A stretch of 64,000 bases of DNA from Pezicula radicicola (lineage: Eukaryota; Ascomycota; Leotiomycetes; Helotiales; Dermateaceae), in the NCBI GenBank assembly GCA_003008705.1, contig PDUO01000040.1:62001-126000 (forward strand), given 5' to 3'. Under the pieces are notes generated by a model. The model saw only the letters and a list, made by a program, of their open reading frames with translations. It was not told the origin of the DNA and made no database searches. The position numbers and the translations under genes are program-made. Below, in pieces: positions 34,441 through 45,454 of this stretch (positions are counted from its first letter, which is position 1; every line of letters starts with the position of its first letter).

Positions 34441-36786
34441 GACGCTCTCTTAAGATCTGGTATCCGATGATGTTCTTTCAACATCTGTGGCTTATCCTGT
34501 TCTCGTATGTTAACGTAAAAGCTGACCTTATTACCTTCATGCTATTGTGTAGACAGCCTCTTCAGCTCGTATAGGTGATAATATACCCAATATTACTGCT
34601 ATGTAGCCGTATCACGAGTGAAGATTTTAGATAGTGTATTGTTTGACCACTTTGCGGTTAAGAACACAGTCGTATCTCGAGACTTTTTTTTAGGCTTAGT
34701 TTCTTTAGACAAGAACTCTTACGTCGATTCATCGCACACAGGTAGGGACCCAATCAAGGAAAGATTCGAATATGCGACCGCATGCCCCGAGTATGATATC
34801 ACGAAATATTCGGCAGTTGGCAGTTGGCAGTTGCAATATTTGCAGCCACCGAAGATGGCTGTCTTTTGGGCCTGATGATGCCCTTGGAACTAAGGAGTGG
34901 CAGGAGGCAAAGTCGCATCGAAGAAATTCAGGACATGGGCAAAAAAAGCCGAGCATTTCCATACGTTCTCCCAACTTTTCAAACGCCACGTAAAAAGGAA
35001 CGAAGTACTTGACCGGAAAATCAGATTTGGCTCCGAGCGAGTCATCATTTTCCATGACTCCAGGCGAGAGCAAAACCGGAGTGGAAACCCACAGATAACA
35101 GAACCTTTGACATGGAGACTATTGCGCTTCTTGAGAGTCATCCACTTCCGATCGTTCACCGAAAAGAGAGAGGGCACGGAAAAAATAGGGATTCTGGTAA
35201 ACGAACTCAAGAGTTGTCGACCAAGAAGATTATGCAACTCTTTCGCCCAGGCGCAGTTGATTTCTCTCGATGTTCTGAGGAATTGTACTTAGGCACAAAT
35301 TACAACATCACTCTGCTCGCGATGACATTCATCGAGAGCTTTTACAAAAGTATGCAAGGTGCGACTGTTGATGTTCGGGCCGTGAAGTTTGATTTAAGAA
35401 ATGCTTTGTGGGTGAACTCGATCATCAAGAGCTGATGTCAAGCCGATTTAGTTGACACCAATTTGAATATCGGTTAGTTAAGAGGAATAGGGGACTTGCC
35501 CGTATGATTAATACTGTGAGTGGAAGGAATTGTAACGCGGTTAGAGAGGAGCGCGCTAAGCTGAGGCTGATGAATCCTCCACATCTTGCTGTCGTTCCAG
35601 ATAGCGTAATTGCAGCTACAGACAATTCGAGGACTATGCGCGGGCAGATGTGGTAGATAAATCCGGTGGATCGTGGGATAATAGATATAAGAGGAGGTCT
35701 TTTACAGATGATTATTACGGCCACTCGTCACAAAATATAGGGATGAGGCACGCTACTCTCCCCAACGTGATCGCCTAACGGTAATCTCGCTTATAAAGGG
35801 GTTTCGGCTGTGCTACAGACTTGGCACTAGAAACTTTGAGGATGCCGCTGAGATAAGCTTTGTCTCCTTTATGCCTACTTCAGATTTAGCCTTTCTCTAT
35901 GGACACATATTAGAAACACCCCTTTTATATAAGCAGAGTTATAAAGAGGTTCAGATGTATCGAAATATCAATGACGATAAAAGTCTAAAAACTTCTAGGC
36001 TTCCATCTTTGTAGTCAATTTTTACTTTCCTGTACGAAGACCAATCTGTAATGCGTATTTAGAGTTTGTATGGTTGCTAACCTAACTTTTAGGATAAAAT
36101 TGACTAGCAGTTTTCGGCTTCTCCGGCTCTCTAAAGTTACTGCCTTTTCTAGCACTTTCATATTTCTCCCCTCCCTTTATGCTATACTATTTATCCGAGT
36201 TTCCGGGAATTATCAGATCGGATCTTTGGTTTGCATTTTATTGTGTCTGGGAGTTGTTAATAAGGTGATGAATTTTACCTAGAAGACCTAACTGATTTCT
36301 TGCGCGGATAGATACGAAGGTAGATTCAAGAAAGGTAATGAAATAGGTGTACTGTACAATGAATGAACCTCGCAAAAAAAGGCATAATTCTTCTTTCATT
36401 CTTATGCCTGAATAATCACGTATTGCTCGGCTAACAAACATATATCGCTAAAAGACCTACAAAGTGTATATCCATCGTATCCAATTTCTTTAAACTCAAT
36501 GAAGGATTCCAACAAACTCTTCTTTTCCATTGCCAATACGACTTTCGTCTCGCTTATTATTCCTTGTAACCATGCGAATCCAGTTGACTTTGATCAATGA
36601 AAATATTAGAACTTCTTTGCTTTTGCTTCTAAATTTAGTTCTGAAAATCATATATAAATCTCCATTTCCTCTACCTTCACAAAGCTTCTTCCATCAGCCA
36701 TCGCTACATCAATTCTTCTCTACATCAACCACATCTTCATAACCAAATACAATACCAACCCCTTACAAAACCAACTTTCAGTCATC
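34441..36786. other. Intergenic with possible degenerate coding relic
   Basis: Between about 34730 and 35720 there are overlapping open frames on both strands (for example 34897-35292 and 35112-35435 on plus), with balanced composition and coding-like runs such as GAVDFSRCSEELYLGTNYNI and MINTVSGRNCNAVREERAKL, but none extends far and I recognise no family. This may be a frame-broken gene remnant. The rest is AT-rich without features. Confidence 0.35.
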
Positions 36787-37344
36787 ATGCAACTCACCAC
36801 TCTCCTCGCTACCTTCACCACACTCGCTTCCCTCGCCGTAGCAATTCCGGTCGAGGACCTTTCAGCACGTCAAATAGTATACAACTGGTACGTTACCAAA
36901 TTAAGCCAAACCAACCCAACCCAACCCAACCCAACCCAATCCAGAATTCAAATTCCAACTTCCATAAATAACCAAAAACTCAACTAACCACATCACCCAG
37001 CTATTTCAATAAATCCGGCGTCGTATCCAACTACTTAGTGACTGTAGGCTCCAGCGCCGAAGTCACCGTCTCCGGTACAACATATGAGTTAGACTGTGGA
37101 ACTACTAGCTCTCCAACAGTCGATCCAGCAAATCCGGAAGATCAATCGAGATGGGTTTATGCTAAGTGTCAGGATGGTGCAGTTGTGCCGGTTTGGAGAA
37201 GTACTACGTACGTTTGATACGTTTTCTTCATCTTCTTTCTGTTGGTCACTGGTTTTGAACCTTTGGCTTGAGAGTTTATGAGATGGAATGACTTCAGTTG
37301 AGCTGAGCTAACGTCTGAATAGATCTATTACTTGTAACATTTAA
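36787..37344 (+). CDS. Small secreted cysteine-containing protein
   Basis: Exons 36787-36887, 37001-37207 and 37323-37344, in phase, 109 residues. Residues 1-19 are a signal peptide (MQLTTLLATFTTLASLAVA), followed by IPVEDLSARQ, which looks like a propeptide ending at a dibasic-like site. The mature part, about 80 residues, is beta-rich (SNYLVTVGSSAEVTVSGTTY) and contains four cysteines: NWCYF, LDCGTT, AKCQD and ITCNI. The last Cys comes only with the short third exon, which pairs the cysteines and is the reason for proposing that splice; without it the gene would stop at 37218 with three. The first intron carries a CCAAC tandem repeat. It resembles the small secreted proteins common in plant-associated fungi. 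No family recognised. Confidence 0.68.
36911..36940. repeat. Tandem CCAAC repeat in an intron
   Basis: Five to six copies of CCAAC inside intron 1 of the small secreted protein gene (36888-37000). Confidence 0.8.
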
Positions 37345-37623
37345 GGGTGCAATTTTTCTTGAGTGAGGTGTACTGTAGTAAGAGTTTTGTGTAGTGTTGT
37401 GGAGTTAGCAGGTACAGGAGTGTATTGTTGTAATGTGGATGCAATGTGGCTTTTGTAGTTATGGGACGCAGTAGACTAAGAACGTATCTATAATACTACT
37501 TACTTATTTTGATGTCGCAATAGAAAAGACTCAGACGAAATATAAATAACATAACGCTTGCTAGCAAAACCATGCTACAGACCAACAGCGTAGGAGTCTA
37601 AACACTGATCCAGTTGTACAGTA
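37345..37623. other. Intergenic, convergent 3' ends
   Basis: No features seen. Confidence 0.4.
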
Positions 37624-38555
37624 CTAATCTTCTGGGAGCCAAGTACTGACATAGTTGCCGTTATTGGACCATACTCGAGTCCCGGGTTGGTGTCTGGTCA
37701 TCCATGCTGTCCTTTTCAAAATCGTCCATCCCTCGCCTTCTTTTGATCCATAAAAAGACGACAAATGTCCCGCTACTAAGGTTTTCAGATCACTCTCCAT
37801 CCCCGTAAAGTGCCGGCACTCAGTTTTATGTCGACTCAAGACCAGGATAGACTCTGTAATAGTTCTACCCTCCTTCATTGCCTTGATCTGAACCCTACCA
37901 AACCTTGGAGCCTTCGAATCTCGCCCACAACCCCTACACTTCTCATTCCAAAATCCCGAATGTAGATCTCCAGGTGTCAACCAGATACGACGATCGGGGG
38001 AAAGGTCTAAGAGAAAGTGATCTTTGAAAGCAGTAGGAACGTGTACGAAGATGCAGTGTTTGGGCATATTTCTTCTGTTGAAGATTCTTAATGTTTCGTA
38101 GCGATTGTTTACAGGCGCGGAGTAGTGGGTTCGGGATACGTTCTAATGGATTCCAGCGATCATTGTGAAGTCGGTAAGTTTGTTTTGGTCCGTGGTCCAA
38201 TGCCGCGAATGTCCAGATCATGAGTTCCCTAGATGATGAATTTCAGTACATAGCATTCAAATTTCAGAATAAGATTGGCTTACAGCTCTACAGGAAGGTC
38301 ATTGAATTTCTCGAAAGAGGTGGATTTTAGTGCCGAATTTGTTTCTGCAGAATCTCTAGAAGCTCTTTTCGGAGCCGCCGAGGTTTTGTTCCAATCGGCT
38401 TCGGGTAATTCTTCTTTTGACGTCGGCACTTCCAGTAGTGGTAGGCTACACTCGTTCTCTTCGTGTCCTTGCTGTTCGCAATTGGCACAGTAAATGCTGT
38501 AGCCTTTGTTCGCCGACTCCAGAGCACTAATACGAGTCGATTTCCTCGAGGCCAT
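37624..38555 (-). pseudogene. Zinc-knuckle plus 2EXR-type protein, apparent frameshift
   Basis: Exon 1 is 38555-38284 and exon 2 starts at 38228. Residues 23-36 hold a CCHC zinc knuckle, CANCEQQGHEENEC. The joined exons then give FEKFNDLPVEL and MIWTFAALDHGPKQTYRL, the opening of the ascomycete 2EXR family (LPxEIRxxIW). The same frame runs to LLRACKQS and then loses sense, while another frame picks up YETLRIFNRRNMPK and continues to a stop at 37624 with VHVPTAFKDHFLLDLSPD. Frames must change at about 38099-38104, where TCG-C-TAC would need two more bases to read Ser-Arg-Tyr. No intron fits there. Either the gene is freshly broken or there is a sequencing error. Role of the family unknown. Confidence 0.65.
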
Positions 38556-40235
38556 TTGACAATGCTATAAATATATCGATGTAAGGTGTGTTTCTGTTTC
38601 GTTGTTAAATGATGCTGTAAATTTGTTGTAATTGAAATGATTAGGAAGAACTTTTTGGGAATTGGAGAATGCATTACTGAGGTAACAACTGTTCCCAAAG
38701 GAAGGAACGTAGATGACCTTGAGGAAGCAGCGGCAGAGGTATAAAGGAAGGAGTACGGTTCTGATTAGTGAAACTTTGCTTTGCACAAATCTATTGTTGT
38801 ATGTTTTGTAGACTTGGAATATTTTGATGCAAAATAATTAAACAAGAAATATTGTTTTCTATATTGTTTTCAATATTTCGCTCTTGTTTCAACCAAAGGC
38901 TCTCTGGTAGGATGGATTTGTACAACCCAGTTCTGCGCCAACAGGTTCGTGAATCGCTTAAGTTCATAAACCCATTCGAAAATCATGAATTCGAGCACAT
39001 CCATAGAATCCGGCCAGATTTATGAATATTGAGATATTTCCACAATATTTTAAACGAAGTAAGATATGGGAAGTATTGTTTACTGTAATTTAGTAACGCA
39101 AGTTTTAGTCTGGTTTGAAATGCCGTCATATAAGAATAGAAAGACTTTTTTGTAGTCACTTTACAAACCTTAGCAATAGTGTAAACTGGGCTAGACTTCA
39201 AACCCATTTTTAGCATGGTAACTGGTTGCTTGTATACTATTGGTTCTTTACATGAATTCCTCTTGTTTCTGTAAGTTGCAATATAGAAATCATGATGTCC
39301 ACCTTCTGGCCTGCCTGCGGCCTGCCTATGCCTTAGCCTCGCCTACCGTACGAATTGGTTTATAAGAAATCATTTTCATTAGGGCAACTGAGTTACCTAA
39401 ATCCATCTCTTATTTCCGAATAGATAGCTATCCAAAATGATCTCTTATAAACCAATTCTTATGGTATCCCACCCGTGCTCGCCTAATATTCTCTAGCCAA
39501 CAATTCAATCTCTCGCAACTACAGACTCTCGACTCTACTATCTTGATTGATTCCGTAATGAATTCATTCCTGATACGTCTCTATCATTATATTATAAAAA
39601 GTTTCCCAGTGTGACCAAAACCCCTCTCGCTAACAAGATGAAGAAAAAAACCACCGAGCGAGTGAAACAATATGTGGAGAGCTGCAGAGAGGCAAGCAAC
39701 TCCGGCCTGAAAACCGTAATTACGATGCGAGGATCGTAGCCATATTATTCCGAATTCCTGCTATGGAGAAATTTTCTGGAACTGTTTGTTTGAAAGTGTC
39801 CTGCGCTCCTTAGCTGAGATCGAGGTTACCGAATCTCAACTTCTTAAATACGAGTGGAGGTTAGCGCGAACACCAAGAATACGAAACAAGGTTAGTGTAA
39901 AGGTACGCCAGTGGATATTACCGGAAAACACCTTCAATTATTTCTACAATGTCTTTAATTAATGCAAATCCGAACTTGGTCAAAGACGAACCGACGGGTC
40001 CACAAAGGATATAAGTTCGGAGGAATCACCTTATTTCCGTTGATGGTGTTGAAAGCAGCTTCGAATTTGTAGTTATAAAAGTATGAAACTTCCTAGAGCC
40101 GAAATACTTGAAATTCGTTCTATACAAAGTCCATCCTACAACGTTATTCTGACTATCTTCTTTGTCATCCTCAATCATCTATCCAATTTGTACTTTGAAG
40201 CTCTTTCATAAATCGCTCTAAAAGCTCGACCCAGA
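38556..40235. other. Intergenic containing an inverted-repeat element
   Basis: No gene supported outside the element at 39346-39464. The last 300 bases are the promoter side of the SDR gene. Confidence 0.45.
39346..39464. mobile_element. MITE-like element, TA-flanked (copy 3, best preserved)
   Basis: 119 bp with terminal inverted repeats of about 31 bases that differ at three positions. The left end is CCGTACGAATTGGTTTATAA and onward to ATCATTTT; the reverse complement of the right end is CCATAAGAATTGGTTTATAA, also reaching ATCATTTT. TA dinucleotides flank both ends (39344-39345 and 39465-39466), the target site of Tc1/mariner elements. No coding capacity. Confidence 0.82.
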
Positions 40236-41231
40236 ATGTCTTCTTCCGACATCAAAACCACCGCTTCGCAAAAGCGGATCTTCATGACCGGAGCTTCAGG
40301 TTACATTGGCCGCGTTATAACAGAATTCGCAATTGCCAAAGGCTACTCTGTTCACGGTCTCTCTCGCACCCCAGCCGGAGATGAAATACTGTCTACCCTA
40401 GGAGCGACTCCTGTTCGTGGAGATCTTTCCACCTTGGATGTACTCCGAAACGAAAGCGCACAAGCAGACATAGTATTGCATCTAGCATTCATCCACGATT
40501 TCACAATGAACTATGAAGAAGTACTCCGTATCGACGCCGCAGCCGTTGATGCTTTAGCCGAGCCCTTGAAAGGGACAGGAAAGCCACTTGTGATATCTTC
40601 CGGTTCAGCATTGGTTGAGTCTGATCCCCAGGGTGGTGAGACGGACGAAAATTCTCCACTTCCTGCAAAACCATTGCTCGATCGAATTCGATCGGAGCAA
40701 CATGCATTGTCCTGGAATCAGAAAGGAGTTCGTGTCATTGCAATTCGATTGGCTCCATTCGTCTATGGAAGGGCTGGGCATGGGTTTGTTGCTATGCTAA
40801 TGCAGACGGCTTTTAAGCTTGGAGAATCAATCTACATTGACTCTGGCGCAACTCGTACATCTTGCGTATATGTTGATGACGCTGCTAGATTGTATCTTCT
40901 TGCAGCCGAACACGCAGAAGCTGGGGAAGTCTTCAACTGCACGGGCTCCACCAGTGTTACTTTGAGGGAAATAGCTGGTGCTATTGGAGATGTGCTCGAG
41001 GTACCTAACAAGTCTGTTTCGAGGGAGGATGCGGAGAAGAAATGGGTCAAATTTTTGACGCTTGTTGTGACGCATGAGAATAGGGCTTCTAGTCGAAAAG
41101 CGATAGAGCGCTTGGGATGGGAGCCGAAAGGAATTGATTTGTTATCAGATATCAAATTCGGGTCATATCGAGAAGTAGCAGCAAAGTTCAAGCAAGAAGG
41201 AGCAGGAGAACCTGTTGTAAAAGCAAACTAA
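40236..41231 (+). CDS. Extended short-chain dehydrogenase / NAD-dependent epimerase family
   Basis: Single exon, 331 residues, start at CCAGAATGTC. The nucleotide-binding motif TGASGYIG is at residues 18-25, followed by HGLSRTPAGDEIL and RGDLSTLDVL as in atypical/extended SDRs; LHLAFIHDF replaces the common NVAA-type strand. An SSGSALVE strand is visible, and the APFVYG of extended SDRs is present. The usual YxxxK pair is not obvious: the region around residues 140-160 has LLDRIRSEQHAL, so the catalytic Tyr may be missing, as in NmrA-like or SDR-like regulators. The C-terminus (SRKAIERLGWEPKGIDLLSDI) is the usual substrate-domain end. Substrate unknown. Confidence 0.85.
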   Translation: MSSSDIKTTASQKRIFMTGASGYIGRVITEFAIAKGYSVHGLSRTPAGDEILSTLGATPVRGDLSTLDVLRNESAQADIVLHLAFIHDFTMNYEEVLRIDAAAVDALAEPLKGTGKPLVISSGSALVESDPQGGETDENSPLPAKPLLDRIRSEQHALSWNQKGVRVIAIRLAPFVYGRAGHGFVAMLMQTAFKLGESIYIDSGATRTSCVYVDDAARLYLLAAEHAEAGEVFNCTGSTSVTLREIAGAIGDVLEVPNKSVSREDAEKKWVKFLTLVVTHENRASSRKAIERLGWEPKGIDLLSDIKFGSYREVAAKFKQEGAGEPVVKAN

Positions 41232-41645
41232 TCACAACTAATCACAGCCAAAAGGCTCTTTGATCTTCTATGCAGAGTAGAAATAGACTTTGCGATGTAA
41301 TACTCCTCGTGTGTTGTAGAAATTGAAATATATTCTGTGCAATACAGTCTTCACTACGTGACTATAGTCATGATCACTGATTTGATTTGATTGACTCACT
41401 CAACAGAGGCATTTGATTTAAAGCTTGTAGATAGGTAGGATAGTCGGAAAAGAACTTTGATCAACCATATTCGCATACTCTGATGCCGTAGTACAAAATT
41501 TGAGCACTCTCACAGAAGACAAAATACCCCCATGAGCCCTAGAAATGAGTTTCGAAATATCTAAGACATACTACCCGCTAAAAATTCAGATAATGCTAAT
41601 AATCTAAAACAAAAAAAAATACCATTAAACCATGATACCCTCGTT
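41232..41645. other. Intergenic, convergent 3' ends
   Basis: AT-rich, no features seen. Confidence 0.4.
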
Positions 41646-42864
41646 TTATTTGGCCTTATATGCAGTAAGTCTAACATGACCATCCATCTCCCAGAAAGAA
41701 CCAGATCGATCTGAAACTTGAATCCACTTCCGCCATGGTTGCTCCTTGAGTCTCTTTGGTGGCGATACATCAATGGGGGCCTCAAACGGAGCAGGAGTGA
41801 AGACCATATAACGAGTCTCTACACTCTTACGCAACGGTGTGTCGGGTGATGCCATCCAGTTCTTGAAGGCAGCATGTCCAACAGCTACATATTCCGAAGT
41901 GATTCATTAGTGCAAAGCTCATTTAGCAAGAGTATCCTGAAAATTTACATACCGTTGAACTTCCCCTCCGATGCATGAGAATCAAAGCATTGAAAGACAG
42001 CGAGTTGATCAGGAGTCATCTTGCCCATCCAGTACCATTTCTGATCTGGATTGAACTTGAGATGAGCTATCTCAGCGGCATAACCAGGTCCAACACGATT
42101 GCCAGGCACCGCATCCTTAAAATCAAGGGTGTTGGGGTCGCAAAATGCCAAGGAGTCATCATCGACCACATCCTGCAAAGGTCTCCAGATACTTTTGACA
42201 TAACATTAGCTTCGAACTAGTTAATTGTAGGGTTGGTGGCGTGTACTTCCGATGTACAAGACTTACTTGATTACTCGCGGACGCCACTTTCCTGAGCTGT
42301 ACTTGGCACGTTCTTCCTTGGTTAATTGTCCAAAAGATCTGTACCAGCCATCTTCTAAGCTGTAGTCTTTTAATTTTGTTAGAACTCATGCGATCACTCA
42401 GTTGTACATGACCTACCAAAATGAGCATCATGTACAGGTGCAGATGGTGTAATGATTCCATCACTCGGGGCTTTGCGGACCTAATGTTTATTTATTAGCG
42501 ACGTAAAGAAACTAGGTGTGAAGAACAATCTACATACTCTCAAGTTGAAGCAAATGACATTTTCAGTATTGAACATCTCTTGCAGGATAGGAATGGTTTC
42601 CTTGGCATAAGCTTCATGCTCATCATCTTCAAGAACATGTTTCGTTAGCTCACAAGGCCGCTCGATAAATTCAAACAGATTCTCCTTCATCGTTGGTCTG
42701 AAATTCGTAGTACGGAGATCCGTAATTGGTAACTCATGTTCTTCCTTTTGAATATTGGTCACAACAATTCCTGGGCCTTTCAAGTGATCGATATGATAAG
42801 GCTCTTCCTTTTCCCAAAGATCGGTATCCGCAATGAAGAAGGTTGTTGCATTCTTGGGTGCCAT
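41646..42864 (-). CDS. CmcJ/AsaB-like hydroxylase or desaturase
   Basis: Five exons, 42864-42538, 42480-42417, 42366-42267, 42191-41953 and 41884-41646, all in phase, 322 residues. The family includes fungal secondary-metabolite enzymes such as AsaB and gibberellin desaturase-like proteins, usually thought to be iron-dependent. Visible marks: TTNFRPT, the metal-type HDAHFD motif formed across the exon 2/3 join, YRSFGQLTKEE, VINIWRPLQD, CDPNTLDF, WYWMGKMTPDQLAVFQCFDS and AVGHAAFKNW. All landmarks are in the usual order and length is normal. It is convergent with the SDR gene at 40236; a joint pathway is possible but not shown. Product unknown. Confidence 0.85.
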
Positions 42865-45454
42865 CTTTGAATCTCTGATAACCGGGTTGCGAAAAAGTGC
42901 GAATTTGTTTTGGGAAAGGCTCGCTTGTCTTGGTGTAGAAAACGGTAGGCTGACTGGTTCCTTTGCAATAGTCTAAGAAAGCTAAGAAGGGCCAATCTTT
43001 CTTATAAACCCTAGAAGATGGGATGGAAGTACAATCTAAGACCAATTACCTTCGTACCTGACTTGATCTACAGCGAATCCGAGTACGAAATCTGGCATAC
43101 GAATGCGACGTGCGACGTGCGAAGTGCGAAGTTGCATCGAGATAGGGTATGGGAATTCTAGCCTTGATCCACCTCCAGAGTGGTATGTTTTAACTCAACA
43201 GCTATTCGCTATAGCCTGCGTTGCTGGCCGGGACTCGACACATGTCAAGTTCGGTAAATCCAGTAAAAAAAACTCGTTCACCAGATCTTCTCCAATGAAG
43301 TTGGCCCTCGCTTAAGATCTCCTTTACAATGACTTTCCTACTGCAGAAGAGCTGTTACGCTAGTTGCAGCCATATGCATACTTGTGAACATATTTCCTCC
43401 TTGCCTCGGCTTTTAGAATGCACATAAGCAAGGTACATTGCTTTAATAGGTTCTTCTTTCTTCCGGTGCGAATACTAAGGGGAGAGGCCCGACCCGCCTG
43501 TGAGAAGTGCGAGACTTAAACGGAAAGTTATAATCCCTGCTCCATTTTGACACTACTTCTCGTTAAGTTCCGAGGTGGTGTGGGGTTTTCATATGGGGCC
43601 TTTTTATATGGGGGAAAGGCATGTTTATTTGATAGAAGGTTTTATGACGGGAGGACGATAGGGAACACGGGCGATTATATACCCATACATAAAATTATGA
43701 ACCAACCACTAACTGGCAAGATCCATATTGTGTCGATTGTTCTGTAGAGGAAAAGTTGTACTATACTAATGACTCTCTTGGGTACTTTCTTAGAAAATTA
43801 GGTTGCCATACTACACTACAGTATTATACTTACAACTACAGATATTTTTCACTAAAAGTACGGAATCTTCGATTGATATTCTTATAACCTACAGGATATT
43901 AGAAGATTGATTGTACTTTGTAAGTTCAGTAAAATCGTTTCAACACTACCGTAGGTCATTAATACGAAAACCTGTTGCAGTTTTACTTACAGACTTTGCA
44001 GTACATTAAACGCATGTGTTTCGGAATTCGGACTCGGTATTTTGATTTTGATTTTGATTTTGGGAGACTGTCAATTGTTCCCGGCAGTGGAAACCTGAAA
44101 TGTCATTGCCCACGTTTTGGCCCAAAAACCCCGGCTGTTGAAGCATGTACGGTATTACCAACTAATGCGCTATTAACGAATACGCTATTAACGACGGCTT
44201 AGCATCGTCTGATCGCACCAAGTCATGTAACCAAAGATCACTAGGAGACCAGCTCTCGGATCAGAAGCAGATCAAGTCGGATGGAGACAATTGATGCGAC
44301 CAGTTGATGATAACGAGGTACGAATATACGACAATGAATCCACTGTCAGTTGCAAAATATGTTGTCCCACGACGGAATGCTGGCACCAATGCCTACCCAA
44401 TGTATAAAATTATACATCTAACTGCGGCCCGAGAAGGCCCTTAGTCAAAGAGCATGTGATGGCAGAGTAGTCAGTACGAAATTGGTATAAGAGGTACGCA
44501 TACTAAATTTGTTCCTGCAGTTAGCGATATTGAAGAAGCGCTTGATAAGCAGACCATAAGAAAAAGTGATACTGAGACTCAAGAGAGGAGGCATGCTGTC
44601 CATGAGATGGTGCGTTCTAAATCCGTGGGTTAGAACTCCATAGACTTAACAAACTCATTTAGAAGGCCTTTTGCTAGCCACAGTTGCCACTGCTGTTGCT
44701 TTATTTATACTTCCCGTTAACCGTATCTCCTAATTTCACTTTTCCTGGTTTCCACTTTCAACTTCCTTATATAGGTATCGAAATCAAAGCCCCGTATGCT
44801 TTAAGTGATATATTTTCTATGATGTAATAATTATAGAAGAAGCCTTAAGCACAGAAGCTTCTTAACAGAATTAATAGCGATGCTAGGCCAATTTAGTACT
44901 ACTAAAAAAAATCATTTGCCAGTAGTTGTTCGATTGAGAATTTTGTCTAAAAAGAGTAAATCTGAATAGACATGAGACAGGTATTTTAAACTGTTAGACT
45001 AGGGAGCATGAAACGCTCTTGTAACTGTATATTTACACACAACTCTTCGGAGCCCTACGAATATGTTTCGTCTCTAGTCCCAACTCTTTACCAATCACAG
45101 ACTACAAGACAAAATTGCTAATACGTGTTATCAGCTAATATATTTTACTAGTAAATAGGTATACGCATAGCAAACAATCTATCCTAACATGGAAAATCGC
45201 TGTACCAAGTACCAACGAATTGATGACCGCTTAATTTATGAATCCAGGCAAATTAACGCTCAACTAACAATCAAACTTTTAGATGACTTACTTTATTGAA
45301 GTAAACTCATTACCTAGGTAACTCACACGTTGACCTGGGTATTTCACATAGCTCTCGTAAATCACAATTTAGCAAAAGATTCACAAGCACAAGTTCACCA
45401 GCAAACCCACCCACCTGCAATCAACACAACCTCCCACCTCACCAAACATAAAAA
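42865..45454. other. Intergenic
   Basis: No gene supported. Several short frames lack motifs. 44640-45360 is AT-rich and decayed-looking. Confidence 0.45.
44039..44063. repeat. Microsatellite (TTTTGA)n
   Basis: Four copies of the hexamer ending TTTTGGG. Confidence 0.85.

Noticed and set aside
45180..45370. A stretch with TACCAACGAATTGATG and ACTCATTACC words resembling the MITE family.
   Set aside because: Only one end is suggestive; no matching inverted right end or TA flank could be found.
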